From Actinomycetota bacterium (lineage in GTDB: Bacteria; Actinomycetota; Actinomycetes; Streptosporangiales; Streptosporangiaceae), in assembly GCA_027314515.1 (NCBI GenBank), contig DAHVAR010000062.1, positions 1 through 44,406 on the forward strand: a DNA stretch of 44,406 nt. Direction: 5' to 3'. The position numbers and the translations under genes are program-made. Every line of letters starts with the position of its first letter. The first letter of the stretch is position 1. The notes under the pieces were generated by a model. The model had not been told where the DNA came from and did no database searches. It was given only the letters and a program-made list of their open reading frames with translations. This document shows, piece by piece, positions 8,551-18,784 of this stretch.

Positions 8551-9756
8551 GTGGACCTGTTCGAATATCAGGCGAAGGAGCTATTCGCTGAGTACGGCGT
8601 CCCGATTCCGCGGGGCAAGGTGGCCGCTGTCGCGGCCGAGGCCAGGCAGATTGCCGAGGAGTTCGCCGCCGGGAACGCCGGGGCCAAGCCACTGGTCGTG
8701 ATCAAGGCTCAGGTGAAGACCGGCGGCCGGGGGAAGGCTGGCGGAGTCAAGCTGGCCGACACCCCGGACGAGGCCGAAGACAAGGCCGCGGCCATCCTCG
8801 GCATGGATATCAAGGGCCATACCGTGCACACCGTGCTGGTGGCTGAGGACACTGACATCGCCCAGGAGTACTACCTGTCGTTCCTGGTCGACAGGGCAGA
8901 GCGGACCTTCTTGTCGATGTGCTCGGTCGAGGGCGGCGTAGAGATCGAGGAAGTGGCCAGGACTCATCCGGAGGCGCTCGCCAAGATCCCGGTCAGTCCG
9001 CTGACGGGCGTCGACCGCGCCAAGGCGCTGGAGATCGTCCGGGCGGGCGGCCTGCCCGTGGAGGCGCAGGACGGCGCGGCGCAACTGGCCGAGCGGCTGT
9101 GGGCCGTGTTCACCGACGAGGACGCGACGCTGGTCGAGGTTAACCCGCTCGTCTACACCGGTGATGGCCGGGTCGTCGCACTCGACGCCAAGGTCACCCT
9201 TGATGACAACGCCGCGTTCCGGCAGGAGTGGGGATCCTTCGCAGACCCCGCCGCCGTTGATCCGATCGAGGCGAGGGCGAAGGCCAAGCACCTTAATTAC
9301 GTCAAGCTCGACGGAGCCGTGGGGATCATCGGGAACGGCGCGGGCCTGGTGATGTCCACCCTGGACGTGGTCGCCTACGCGGGCGAGGAGTTCGGCGGCG
9401 TGCGGCCAGCCAACTTCCTCGACATCGGCGGCGGTGCCTCGGCCGAGGTGATGGCCAACGGCCTGGACATCGTGCTGTCCGACCCGAGCGTGCGCAGCGT
9501 GCTGGTCAACGTGTTCGGCGGAATCACCTCGTGTGACGCGGTGGCCAACGGCATCGTGTCGGCGATGGCGCTGCTTGCTGACCGGGGGGAACCGGTCCGG
9601 CACCCGATCGTCGTCCGGCTGGACGGCAACAACGCGGCGCAGGGCCGCAGGATCCTGGCCGAGGCCAACCTGCCGCTGGTCGAGCAGGTCGCCACCATGG
9701 ACGATGCGGCGCGCCGCGCCGCCGAGCTGGCCGCCGCGGCCGTGAACGGAGCATGA
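8551..9756 (+). CDS. sucC: Succinyl-CoA synthetase beta subunit (ADP-forming)
   Basis: 401 residues. It forms the ATP-grasp, nucleotide-binding half of succinyl-CoA synthetase in the TCA cycle. The start [18 protein letters not shown] is diagnostic for SucC, and [15 protein letters not shown] is the grasp loop. [16 protein letters not shown] and [11 protein letters not shown] are conserved subunit-interface and phosphate-site motifs. GTG 8551 is chosen because it matches family N-termini and has AAGGA nine bases upstream. It is followed after one base by sucD, so the subunits are cotranslated. Confidence 0.97.
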
Positions 9757-9757
9757 C

Positions 9758-10645
9758 ATGGCGATCTTCCTGAACGCCGGCAGCCGCGTCATCGTGCAGG
9801 GCATCACCGGGTCGGAAGGCCGCAAGCACGGCGCGCGGATGATCGCGGCTGGCACCAACGTGGTCGGCGGCACCAATCCCCGCAAGGCCGGCCAGACGGT
9901 CGACCTATCCGGGCGGGACGTGCCGGTCTTTGCTGACGTTGCCGAGGCGATGGCGGCGACCGGCGCCAACGTGTCCGTGGTCTTCGTGCCGCCGGCCGGC
10001 ACCAAGGACGCCGTCATCGAGGCGATCGACGCGCAGATACCGCTGGCCATCGTCATTACCGAAGGCGTGCCGGTGCATGACACTGCCGCGTTCTGGGCAC
10101 GCGCCGAAGCGTCGGGCAATCGGACCAGGATTGTCGGGCCGAACTGCCCGGGCGTGGCCTCGCCGGGCAAGTCCAACGCCGGCATCATCCCGGCCGACAT
10201 TACCTCGGAAGGCCGGATCGGGCTCGTCTCGAAGTCCGGAACGCTGACCTACCAGATGATGTATGAGCTGCGTGACATCGGCTTCTCTACCGCGGTGGGC
10301 ATCGGCGGCGACCCCATCATCGGCACTACCCACATCGATTGCCTGCAGGCCTTCCAGGATGATCCGGAAACCGATGCCATCGTGATGATCGGGGAGATCG
10401 GCGGTGACGCCGAGGAGCGGGCCGCCGCGTTCATCGAGAAGAGCGTCACCAAGCCGGTCGTCGCCTATGTAGCCGGTTTCACCGCCCCTGAAGGCAAGAC
10501 AATGGGCCACGCGGGCGCCATCATCTCCGGCTCAGCCGGGACCGCGCAGGCGAAGAAGGAAGCGCTCGAGAAGGTCGGCGTCCGCGTTGGCCGGACCCCG
10601 AGCGAGACGGCCAGCCTTGTCCGCGACGTCATGCGGGCCGGATAG
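9758..10645 (+). CDS. sucD: Succinyl-CoA synthetase alpha subunit
   Basis: 295 residues. It holds the CoA site and the phospho-histidine of the enzyme. The CoA-binding region is [12 protein letters not shown] and [15 protein letters not shown] and the active-site histidine in GHAGAIISG (about H251) are present. The gene starts one base after sucC with GGAG before the ATG, so the two subunits are made together. Length is normal. Confidence 0.97.
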
Positions 10646-10667
10646 GCGGGCCACGGGCAGTACCGGC

Positions 10668-10673
10668 TAGGCT
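10668..10673 (+). promoter_or_regulatory. TAGGCT hexamer in the sucD / DUF6350 gap
   Basis: Identical to the -10-like hexamers elsewhere in the window. Here it is 110 bases from the next start, so its role is uncertain. Confidence 0.2.
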
Positions 10674-10768
10674 TCGGGCCGGGGCGGACGGGGCAGCACC
10701 CGAGCCTTCAGGCCGGGCCTGGCGCGCTGCTTCCGGCGCGCCTCCGCCGCAGCGCAGCGCGGGATTGC

Positions 10769-10774
10769 CAGGCT
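10769..10774 (+). promoter_or_regulatory. Candidate -10 box CAGGCT, leaderless
   Basis: It ends eight bases before GTG 10783. The start codon lacks a Shine-Dalgarno. Confidence 0.35.
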
Positions 10775-10782
10775 TGAGTCTT

Positions 10783-12150
10783 GTGACCGCTTCTGCCGTT
10801 GGTGCCCGCCAGGCCGGTCCGTCCGCCCGGCTTGCCGCACGCTCTGAAGGTGGCCCGGCTAGCCGGGGCCGTGCGCGACGAGGGACGTCGGCCGGCCCTG
10901 CCGGGAGCGATGGTCCGGGCAGCGGCACGCGGTCTCTGCTGGCGGCTGGCACGCTAGCCGCGGCCGCGGTGACGGCGACGGGCGTGGCGGTGCTGGCGGT
11001 GCTGGCGCTGATCGGCTGGGTAGCGGCCCCGCACCAGGGCCTGGGCCTGGGCCTGCCGGCCGTGCTGCGCATCTCAGCCGCGCTCTGGCTGGTGGCCCAG
11101 CACGTAAGCTTCACCTTTCGCGGCGCGGGCCGGATCGGCCTGCTGCCGCTCGGCCTCGTGCTGCTGCCGGGAACGTTGCTCTGGCGGGCCGGGCGGTGGG
11201 TAGTCCGGACGGCGCAGGTGCGGCGGCTGCGCCAGGCTGGCTACGCCGCCGCGGCAGTTGCCGTGCCGTACGCGCTGCTCACCGGGGTGCTTGCGGCGGT
11301 CGGCAGGTCGGCGCTGGTGTCGTCTTCGGAGGTGCAGTCGGTCGCGTGCGGGCTAGGGCTTGCCCTCGCGGCGGCCGGGCTCGGCGGTGCGCGGGCGCTC
11401 GCCCCGTGGCCGCGGCTCATCCGCCTGCTGCCAACCCGGCCGAGATCCGCCGTGGTCGGCGTTGCCGGTGCCCTGGCTACGCTGACCGCGGCGGGTGCGC
11501 TGATCGCGGCGATCTGCCTCGCCGCGCACTTGCCTGAGGCTGCCGCGCTGGAGCGGGACCTCGCGCCGGGCGCCGTGGGCACCGTGCTGCTGTGCCTGCT
11601 GGAACTCGCCTACCTGCCGAACGCCGTGATCTGGGCGACGGCCTTCATGCTCGGGCCGGGCTTCGCATTCGGATCCGGGACCGTGGTAGCGCCGACCGGC
11701 ACGGCGATTGCGCAGCTGCCGGCGTTCCCGATGCTGGCCGCGCTGCCGCCGGGACTGCACGCGGCCACGCCAACCTGGGTCACGGCGGCCGTGCTGGCGA
11801 TGCCGTACCTGGCGGGCGCGCTCGGCGGTGTGCTGCTGGTCCGGGCTGCGCCGAGGCTCGCGCTGGACGCCGCGCCGCTGCTCGGCCTGGCCTCCGGCCT
11901 GGCTTCGGGGGCGCTCATCGGCCTGCTTGCAGCGGTCTCCGGTGGCCCGCTTGGCGACGGCCGGCTCGCCGCCATAGGACCGTCGCCCTGGCAGGCCGGC
12001 ATCGTGTCGGCCCTGGAGATCGGCGTCAGTGCGGCGGTAGCCGCCGGCCTGGCGAATTACGCCGGGCTACGCAAGTCGGGCGCGCTGCGCGACCGCGCCA
12101 GGCCGGGGCCGGGTGACTCCGCCAGGCCGGTCCGTGCTCACGGCAGATGA
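10783..12150 (+). CDS. DUF6350-type polytopic membrane protein
   Basis: 455 residues from GTG 10783, very rich in Ala, Leu, Gly and Val, with about nine or ten hydrophobic stretches long enough to span the membrane after a short Arg/Gly-rich cytoplasmic N-terminus. Actinomycetes carry a protein of this kind (cell division protein PerM or DUF6350 in annotations) between sucD and purN, which is the main basis for the call. No catalytic motif is seen. CAGGCT at 10769-10774 ends eight bases before GTG 10783 and no Shine-Dalgarno precedes it, so a leaderless start is likely. The biochemical role is unknown. Confidence 0.7.
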   Translation: MTASAVGARQAGPSARLAARSEGGPASRGRARRGTSAGPAGSDGPGSGTRSLLAAGTLAAAAVTATGVAVLAVLALIGWVAAPHQGLGLGLPAVLRISAALWLVAQHVSFTFRGAGRIGLLPLGLVLLPGTLLWRAGRWVVRTAQVRRLRQAGYAAAAVAVPYALLTGVLAAVGRSALVSSSEVQSVACGLGLALAAAGLGGARALAPWPRLIRLLPTRPRSAVVGVAGALATLTAAGALIAAICLAAHLPEAAALERDLAPGAVGTVLLCLLELAYLPNAVIWATAFMLGPGFAFGSGTVVAPTGTAIAQLPAFPMLAALPPGLHAATPTWVTAAVLAMPYLAGALGGVLLVRAAPRLALDAAPLLGLASGLASGALIGLLAAVSGGPLGDGRLAAIGPSPWQAGIVSALEIGVSAAVAAGLANYAGLRKSGALRDRARPGPGDSARPVRAHGR

Positions 12151-12247
12151 TGAAAAGACCTGTACCGCCGAACCATTGTGTAGGCGATCACGGCTTCCGG
12201 CCGCGTGCTGGTCGCCCGACGTCGCTGGCGGTCGGCCGGGTACCCTG

Positions 12248-12982
12248 ATGACTTCCCGGGCAGTCAGCCCATTCGGGGTGGCGGCCGCCAAGAAGCCGGG
12301 CCTCCGCCGCGGTCAGGCAGACTGGGCGGTCAGCAGACCAGTCAGGCAGGCAAAGGAGCTCACGGTCAGTCAGTCACGATCACGACTGCTCGTGCTCGTC
12401 TCGGGCACGGGCACTATCCTGCAGGCGCTGATCGACGCCTGCGCAGACGCGGGCTTCGGCGCTGAAGTCGTCGCTGTGGGGGCAGACCGGGCGGGAACTG
12501 GCGGGGTGGCCAGGGCTGCTGCCGCCGGGATTCCGGCGTTCGTACGGCGGGTGCAAGATTCTCCGGACCGGTTCGCCTGGGACAAGGCGCTGACTGCCGA
12601 ATGCGCCGCGTTCGAACCCGACCTGATCATCGCGGCCGGCTTCCTGAAGCTGGTGGGTACCGAGTTCCTCGGCAAGTTCGGCGGCCGCGTCATCAACACG
12701 CACCCGGCGCTGCTGCCATCGTTTCCCGGCATCCATAGTGTCGCGGAGGCGCTGGCGCACGGGGTCAAGGTGACCGGCTGCAGCGTCATCCTCGTTGATT
12801 CCGGCATCGACAGCGGACCGATCGTGGCCCAGGCGGCCGTTCCGGTACTCGATGACGACGACGAGGAGTCGTTGCACGAACGGATCAAGGTGGCCGAGCG
12901 CTCGCTCGTGGTAACGACAGTAGGCCGGATGGTCCGCGAAGGCTGGTCGGTACGTGGCCGGAAAGTGAGGATTGGCAGTTGA
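12248..12982 (+). CDS. purN: Phosphoribosylglycinamide formyltransferase (start uncertain)
   Basis: Transfers a formyl group from 10-formyl-THF to GAR in purine synthesis. The Rossmann start [11 protein letters not shown], the formyl-folate site [15 protein letters not shown] (Asn and His catalytic) and the catalytic Asp in [10 protein letters not shown] are visible. The family N-terminus should begin just before [13 protein letters not shown] lies at 12354-12358, but the codon where a start is expected (12365) is GTC, not GTG or ATG. The first in-frame ATG upstream is 12248, which adds about 40 residues of non-conserved sequence and lies one base from a TACCCT hexamer. The end is certain; the start is not. 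It overlaps purH by four bases. Confidence 0.85.
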
Positions 12983-14577
12983 CCAGGGTGCCGATAAGGC
13001 GGGCGCTGATCAGCGTCTACGACAAAGACGGGCTCGCCGCGCTTGCGCAGGCGCTGCACGCGGCCGGCGTGCAGATCGTGTCGACGGGCACGACAGCCGC
13101 CGCCATCGCCGCCGCTGGCCTGCCGGTCACGCCGGTCGAGCAGGTGACCGGCTTCCCGGAGTGCCTGGACGGCAGGGTGAAAACGCTGCATCCGGCAGTG
13201 CACGCAGGGCTGCTTGCCGACATGGCCAATGACAGCCACCGCGAGCGACTGACCGAGCTCGGCATCGCCCCGTTCGAATTGCTGGTGTCGAACCTGTATC
13301 CGTTCGGGCAGACGGTAGCGAGTGGCGGCACCCCGGCGCAGTGCGTCGAGCAGATCGACATCGGCGGCCCGGCAATGGTCCGGGCGGCCGCCAAGAACCA
13401 TGCCACCGTCTCGGTGATAACCAGTCCTGCCAGTTATCCGGACGTGATCGCAGCGCTCGCTGCTGGCGGCTTCACGCTAGATCAGCGCCGACGGCTTGCG
13501 GCGCAGGCCTTCGCGCACACTGCCGCTTACGACGTGGCCGTGTCGTCGTGGTTCGCGGCTGCCTACGCACCCGACCCGGTGGCCGCGCAGACCGGCTGGC
13601 CGGATGTGGTCGGCGCGACGTGGACCCGCAAGGATGTCCTGCGCTACGGCGAGAATCCGCATCAGCGTGCGGCGCTGTACCTGCGGTCGGCCAGCGGCGC
13701 GGCGGGCGGGGAGTCCGGCATCGCCAGTGCCGAGGTGCTGCACGGCAAGGCCATGTCGTACAACAACTACGTGGACGCCGATGCGGCCCTGCGCGCGGCG
13801 TTCGGCTTCACCGAGCCCTGCGTAGCGATCATGAAGCACGCTAACCCGTGCGGCATCGCGCTCGGCGCGGACCTGGCGCAGGCCCATCGCAACGCTCACG
13901 CCTGCGACCCGGTGTCAGCGTTCGGCGGGGTGATCGCGGCGAATGGCACCGTGACACGGGAGATGGCCGCGCAGATAGCGGAGATTTTCACCGAGGTCGT
14001 CATTGCCCCGGACTTCGAGCCGGCCGCGCTGGAGATCCTCACCGCGAAGAAGAACCAGCGGCTGCTGCGCTGCACCGTGCCCGTAGCGGGGCCGGCCGAT
14101 AGCGGCACCGCAGGGCTGGACTGGTGTCAGGTCAGCGGCGGCATGCTGATGCAAACCAGGGACGACGGCGAGCAGCCCGGTGACAGCGCGGCGAACTGGA
14201 CGCTCGCTGCCGGCGACCCGGCCGACGCCGCCGTGCTCGCCGACCTGGAATTCGCCTGGCGGGCCTGCCGTGCGGTCAAGTCCAACGCGATCCTGCTCGC
14301 GGCCGGGCTGGCCAGCGTCGGCATCGGCATGGGCCAGGTGAACCGGGTCGACTCGGCCCGGCTCGCGGTGGCCAGGGCGGGGGACCGCGCCGCCGGATCG
14401 GTCGCCGCCAGCGACGCGTTCTTCCCGTTTGCCGACGGCCTGCAGATCCTGACCGAGGCCGGGGTGCGAGCGATCGCCGAGCCGGGCGGATCGGTCCGGG
14501 ATGACGAGGTCATCGCGGCGGCACAGGCCGCCGGGGTGGCCCTGTACTTCACCGGCGTCCGGCACTTCTATCACTGA
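12979..14577 (+). CDS. purH: Bifunctional AICAR formyltransferase / IMP cyclohydrolase
   Basis: 532 residues; catalyses the last two steps to IMP. The N-terminal cyclohydrolase domain shows [30 protein letters not shown] and [17 protein letters not shown]. The C-terminal transformylase domain shows [57 protein letters not shown] and the terminal FTGVRHFYH. The TTG start overlaps the purN stop (TTGA) and has GAGG eight bases upstream, so purN and purH are translationally coupled. GTG 12988 is an alternative start three codons in. Confidence 0.97.
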
Positions 14578-14740
14578 CCTGCACGCCGCTGCGCGGGCTT
14601 GCCCCGCCTGGCGTTTCCGGCCGGGAACGGGCTCTGGCCGCCGGCCGCTGCCCGTCCGGCGCGGCCGGAGGGGCCGGCCGGGCTGGTTGACCGGCCTCGG
14701 TTGCGGCGCGGCCCGGCCTGTCCGGCAGAATGATCGCGCG

Positions 14741-15607
14741 ATGACTGCGACCATTCTGGACGGTAAGGCCGCTGCCGCGGCGATCCGCGAAGAGCTCGCC
14801 GGGCGGGTGGCAAAGCTCGCTGAAGCGGGCCGCACGCCCGGCCTCGGCACCGTGCTCGTCGGTGATGACCCGGGCAGCCGCTCGTACGTGGCCGGCAAGC
14901 ATCGCGACTGCGCCCAGGTCGGGATCGTCAGCATCCGCCGGGACCTGCCAGCCAGCGCCAGCCAGCAGCAGGTCGAGGACGTCATTGCCGAGCTGAACGC
15001 CAATCCCGCGTGCACCGGCTATATCGTCCAGCTGCCGCTGCCGGCCGGCCTGGACGCGCAGCGCGTGCTCGGCATGATCGACCCGGCCAAGGACGCTGAC
15101 GGCCTGACGCCAGTGAACCTGGGCAGGCTCGTGCTCGGCGAGCCTGGCGCGCTGCCATGCACTCCGAAAGGCATCGTCGAACTGCTCCGGCGCTATGACG
15201 TGCCGATCGCTGGCGCTGACGTGACGGTAGTCGGCCGCGGCATCACCGTCGGGCGTGCCCTCGGGCTGCTCCTGACCCGGCGGAGCGAGAATGCCACCGT
15301 GACGCAATGCCATACCGGCACCAGGGACCTGGCCGGGCACAGCCGTGCCGCTGACATCATCGTGGTGGCCGCCGGGCGGCCAGGGCTGCTGACCGCTGAC
15401 ATGGTCAAGCCGGGTGCGGCGGTGCTGGATGTCGGCATCACCCGGACCGCGGCAGGCCTGGTGGGTGACGTGGAACCGGGCGTCGCCGACGTGGCGGGCT
15501 ACCTCGCGCCGATGCCGGGCGGCGTCGGCCCGATGACGCGGGCCATGCTGCTGGCTAACGTGGTTGAGGCCGCGGAGTCGCGGGCAGCGGGCGGCCGGTC
15601 CGGGTAG
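14741..15607 (+). CDS. folD: Bifunctional methylenetetrahydrofolate dehydrogenase / methenyltetrahydrofolate cyclohydrolase
   Basis: 288 residues. Makes 10-formyl-THF, the cofactor of the PurN and PurH reactions encoded just upstream. The conserved Tyr and catalytic Lys are in [10 protein letters not shown] (about Y49 and K53). [18 protein letters not shown], the NADP site [13 protein letters not shown] and the terminal [10 protein letters not shown] are all present. ATG 14741 gives the family N-terminus; the frame is open much further upstream in low-quality Arg/Pro-rich sequence. CAGAAT at 14726-14731 is a weak -10 candidate for a leaderless start. The 160 bp after purH hold no other gene. 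Confidence 0.96.
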
Positions 15608-15627
15608 TTACTTAACTCGCCAGTAAC
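15607..15627. promoter_or_regulatory. Inverted repeat GTTACT-9-AGTAAC before etfB
   Basis: Perfect 6-bp arms lie directly upstream of a TAGGTT hexamer (15629-15634) that could be the etfBA -10. GTTACT sits 16 bases ahead of that hexamer. The dyad resembles the one at 3825-3839 and may be an operator. Confidence 0.35.
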
Positions 15628-15670
15628 ATAGGTTCAGGGCAAGACGTAAACGGAAGGTCGGCTGCCGGTC

Positions 15671-16450
15671 ATGAACATCGTGGTCTTGGTAAAGCAGGTG
15701 CCGGATACCTGGTCGGAGCGCAGGCTGCGGGCCGACGACAGCACGCTCGACCGGGATGCGGCCGACGCCGTGATCAACGAACTCGACGACTACGCGATCG
15801 AGGAAGGGCTGCGGCTGCAAGAAGCGCATGGCGGCGAGGTGACGATCGTCTCGATGGGCCCGGGAAAGGCAGCCGACGCGATCCGCAAGGCGTTGTCGAT
15901 GGGCGCGGATAAGGCGGTTCACGTCACCGACGAGGCGCTGCGCGGTTCAGATGGCCTGGTGACCTCGGCCGTGCTGGCGAACGTGCTCGGCCGCACCGGC
16001 TTTGACCTGGTCATACTCGGCTCGGAGTCCACTGACGCACGGATGGGCATGCTAGCGGCGATGCTGGCCGAACGGCTCGGCGTGCCGCAGATGTCCTTCG
16101 CCAGCAAAGTCGAGACCGACGGATCGAAGATCACCATCCACCGCCAGGCCGACTACGGCTACGACACCGTCGAAGGCGCGCTGCCCGCCGTCGTCAGCGT
16201 GGTAGAGAAGATCAACGAGCCGCGGTACCCGTCCTTCAAGGGCATCATGGCGGCAAAGAAGAAGCCGGTCGAGACGCTGAGCCTGGCGGATCTGGGGATG
16301 GACGCCAGCCAGGCTGGCCTGGCCGCGAGTGCCACGCAGGTCGTCAGCTTCGCTAACCGGCCGCCGCGGGCCGCCGGGACGATCGTCACCGACGAGGGAG
16401 ACGGTGGCGCGAAAGCCGCCGAGTTCCTGGCATCGCGCAAGTTCATCTGA
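15671..16450 (+). CDS. etfB: Electron transfer flavoprotein beta subunit
   Basis: 259 residues. EtfB binds AMP and, with EtfA, accepts electrons from acyl-CoA dehydrogenases. The start [14 protein letters not shown], the signature region [26 protein letters not shown] and [22 protein letters not shown] are typical EtfB. The C-terminal recognition loop is present ([17 protein letters not shown]). It is followed by etfA after 31 bases, so an operon. A leader of about 30 nt follows the TAGGTT hexamer. Confidence 0.96.
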
Positions 16451-16481
16451 CCACTGCGGCTCACGCGGAAGGCTGTCTTAC

Positions 16482-17450
16482 ATGGCTGAGATCCTGGTAC
16501 TCGCCGAGCACGATGGCGAGACCGTCAAGAAGGTCACTACCGAGTTGCTCACGCTAGCCCGCGTGCACGGCGAGCCATCGGTGGTCTGGACGGGCGACGG
16601 GGCCGAGGGCGGCCGCGGCAGGCTGGCCGAGTTCGGCGCGGCCAAGGTCTACGTAGCGGACAGCCCTGACTACGCCGACTACGTGGTCGCGCCCAAGGCC
16701 GAGCTGCTCGCGCACCTGGTCGCCGTTAAGGCGCCCGCGGCAGTGCTCATCGCCGCGACGTCGGAAGGCCGTGAGATAGCCGGCCGGCTGGCGGTGAAGA
16801 CCGGCTCCGGCGTGCTGACCGACGTCATCGGCCTGGCGGCGGACGACGCCGGCGGGCTGGTCGGCGAGCAGTCGATCTTCGGCGGCGCGATCACGGTGCA
16901 GTCCAGGGTGCGTACCGGTACCCCGATCATCGCGGTCCGGCCCAATGCGGCGACGCCCGTGCCCGCGGCAGGCCCGGCCGAGCTCGAACCGGTGCAGGCG
17001 GAAATACCGGCGAGCGCTAAGACCGCCCGGCTGACCGGCAAGGTAGTTGCCGAACAGGGCGAGCGACCGGAGCTGACCGAGGCCTCGATCGTGGTTTCCG
17101 GTGGCCGCGGGCTCGGCTCCGGCGAGCACTTCGCGCTGATCGAGCAGCTTGCCGACTCCCTGGGAGCTGCGGTAGGCGCCTCCAGGGCCGCGACCGACGC
17201 TGGCTGGTACCCGCACCAGTTCCAGGTGGGCCAGACCGGAAAGACCGTCTCGCCGCAGCTCTACATGGCGATTGGCATCTCCGGTGCCATCCAGCACCGG
17301 GCTGGGATGCAGACATCCAAGACGATCATGGTTGTCAACAAGGACCCGGAAGCGCCGATCTTCGAGCTGGCCGACTTCGGTGTGGTGGGCGACCTGTTCA
17401 AGGTCGTCCCGCAGCTCATAGAGGAGATCAGCAAGCGAGCCGAGGGCTGA
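16482..17450 (+). CDS. etfA: Electron transfer flavoprotein alpha subunit
   Basis: 322 residues from ATG 16482, with GGAAGG about ten bases upstream. The C-terminal FAD domain carries [18 protein letters not shown], the Arg-containing [23 protein letters not shown]-type loop, and the family signature [13 protein letters not shown]...NKDPEAPIF...DFGVVGDL. It forms the FAD-binding half of ETF with EtfB. The longer frame from 16329 overlaps etfB and is not used. The partner dehydrogenases are not in the window. Confidence 0.96.
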
Positions 17451-17520
17451 GCGCGAGCATCTGACGGCTGCCCGGCAGCTGGCCTCCGCTCGCAGCCGGT
17501 CATCTTGTCCGGAACGCCGT

Positions 17521-17526
17521 TAGGCT
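17521..17526 (+). promoter_or_regulatory. Candidate -10 box TAGGCT, near-leaderless
   Basis: It ends nine bases before ATG 17536, and no Shine-Dalgarno lies between. Confidence 0.45.
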
Positions 17527-17535
17527 GAACGCATA

Positions 17536-18765
17536 ATGTCGAACACTGATGCCGCCGGGCAGGCGCCCACGGCGGAGGCCAGGACGTCCTCCGCCGTGTC
17601 GGCGTACCTCGACCATGCGGCGACGACCCCGATGCTGCCCGCCGTCCTGGAGGCGATGACTGAGGAACTGGCTCAGCTCGGTAACCCTTCCTCGCTGCAC
17701 AACGCCGGCCGCCGGGCCCGCCGCGTGGTGGAGGAGTCCAGGGAGCTGATTGCCGAAGCATACGGAGCCAGGCCGAGCGAGGTCGTCTTCACCAGTGGCG
17801 GCACCGAAGCCGACAACCTCGCGGTCAAGGGACTGTACTGGGCCCGGCTGGCCGCCGACCCGCGGCGGCGTCGCGTGCTGGCTGCGCCAACCGAGCACCA
17901 CGCGGTGCTCGACAGCGTGCGGTGGCTGGCCGAGCACCAGGGCGCGCACGCACACTGGCTGCCGTCCGGGCCGACCGGCACGGTCAGCCCGGCGGAGCTG
18001 GCGGCGGCCATCGAGCAGGACCTCGACAGTGTCGCGGTGATCAGCGTGATGTGGGCCAACAATGAGGTCGGCACCGTGCAGCCGATCGCCCAGCTGGCCG
18101 AGGTTGCAGCCGAGTATCAGATCCCGTTCCACAGCGACGCGGTGCAAGCCGCCGGCCACCTTCCCGTGAGCCTGGCGGCCAGCCGTGCGACTGCGCTCAC
18201 CATCAGCGCCCACAAGATCGGCGGCCCTATCGGGGTAGGCGCGCTGCTCCTGGCCAAGGGTGCCCAGCCGGTACCGGTACTGCATGGCGGCGGGCAGGAG
18301 CGCGATGTCAGGTCGGGCACACTGGACGTCCCGGCGATCCGCGGGTTCGCCGTCGCGGTGCAACTGGCCACGCAGCGCCGGGCCGATGAGGCAAAGCGGC
18401 TGGCGTCGCTACGGGACGACCTCGTCGCGCAGGTGACGGCGGCGGTGCCGGACGCCATCCTGAACGGGGCTGCGCCCGGACCTGGCCGGCTCCCCGGCAA
18501 CGCCCATTTTTCCTTTCCCGGTTGTGAGGGTGACGCGCTGCTGATGCTGCTTGATGCTCGCGGCATCGCCTGCTCGACCGGCTCGGCCTGCACCGCGGGC
18601 GTAGCCCAGCCGAGCCACGTGCTGCTGGCTATGGGCGCGGACGATGCGCGGGCCCGCGGCTCCCTCCGGTTCTCGCTCGGTCACTCCTCCCAGCAGTCCG
18701 ATGTCGACGCGCTCGGTGCCGTGATCGGCGAGGTCGTGGAGCGGGCCCGCCGGGCCGCCAGGTAG
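17536..18765 (+). CDS. Cysteine desulfurase (IscS/NifS class)
   Basis: 409 residues; PLP enzyme that removes sulfur from cysteine as an enzyme-bound persulfide. [10 protein letters not shown] opens the fold, [10 protein letters not shown] and TEHHAVLDS are PLP contacts, [10 protein letters not shown] precedes the Schiff-base Lys (about K227, [10 protein letters not shown]), and the persulfide Cys is in [10 protein letters not shown] (about C346). The next gene, 19 bases on, is mnmA, which needs exactly this sulfur, so the enzyme likely feeds tRNA thiolation, though Fe-S assembly is also possible. Start at ATG 17536, probably leaderless. Confidence 0.93.
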
Positions 18766-18771
18766 CCCGCA

Positions 18772-18777
18772 TATCCT
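18772..18777 (+). promoter_or_regulatory. Candidate -10 box TATCCT for mnmA, leaderless
   Basis: It ends seven bases before ATG 18785, right after the desulfurase stop. mnmA could therefore also be transcribed on its own. Confidence 0.4.
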
Positions 18778-18784
18778 GACTGAG

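Noticed and set aside
8581-10200. 539-codon frame on minus, opposite sucC and sucD
   Set aside because: An antisense shadow of two certain genes; no recognisable domain.
12241-12246. TACCCT as a leaderless promoter for purN starting at ATG 12248
   Set aside because: The ATG is one base from the hexamer, so the transcript would begin after it. The promoter and that start cannot both be right.
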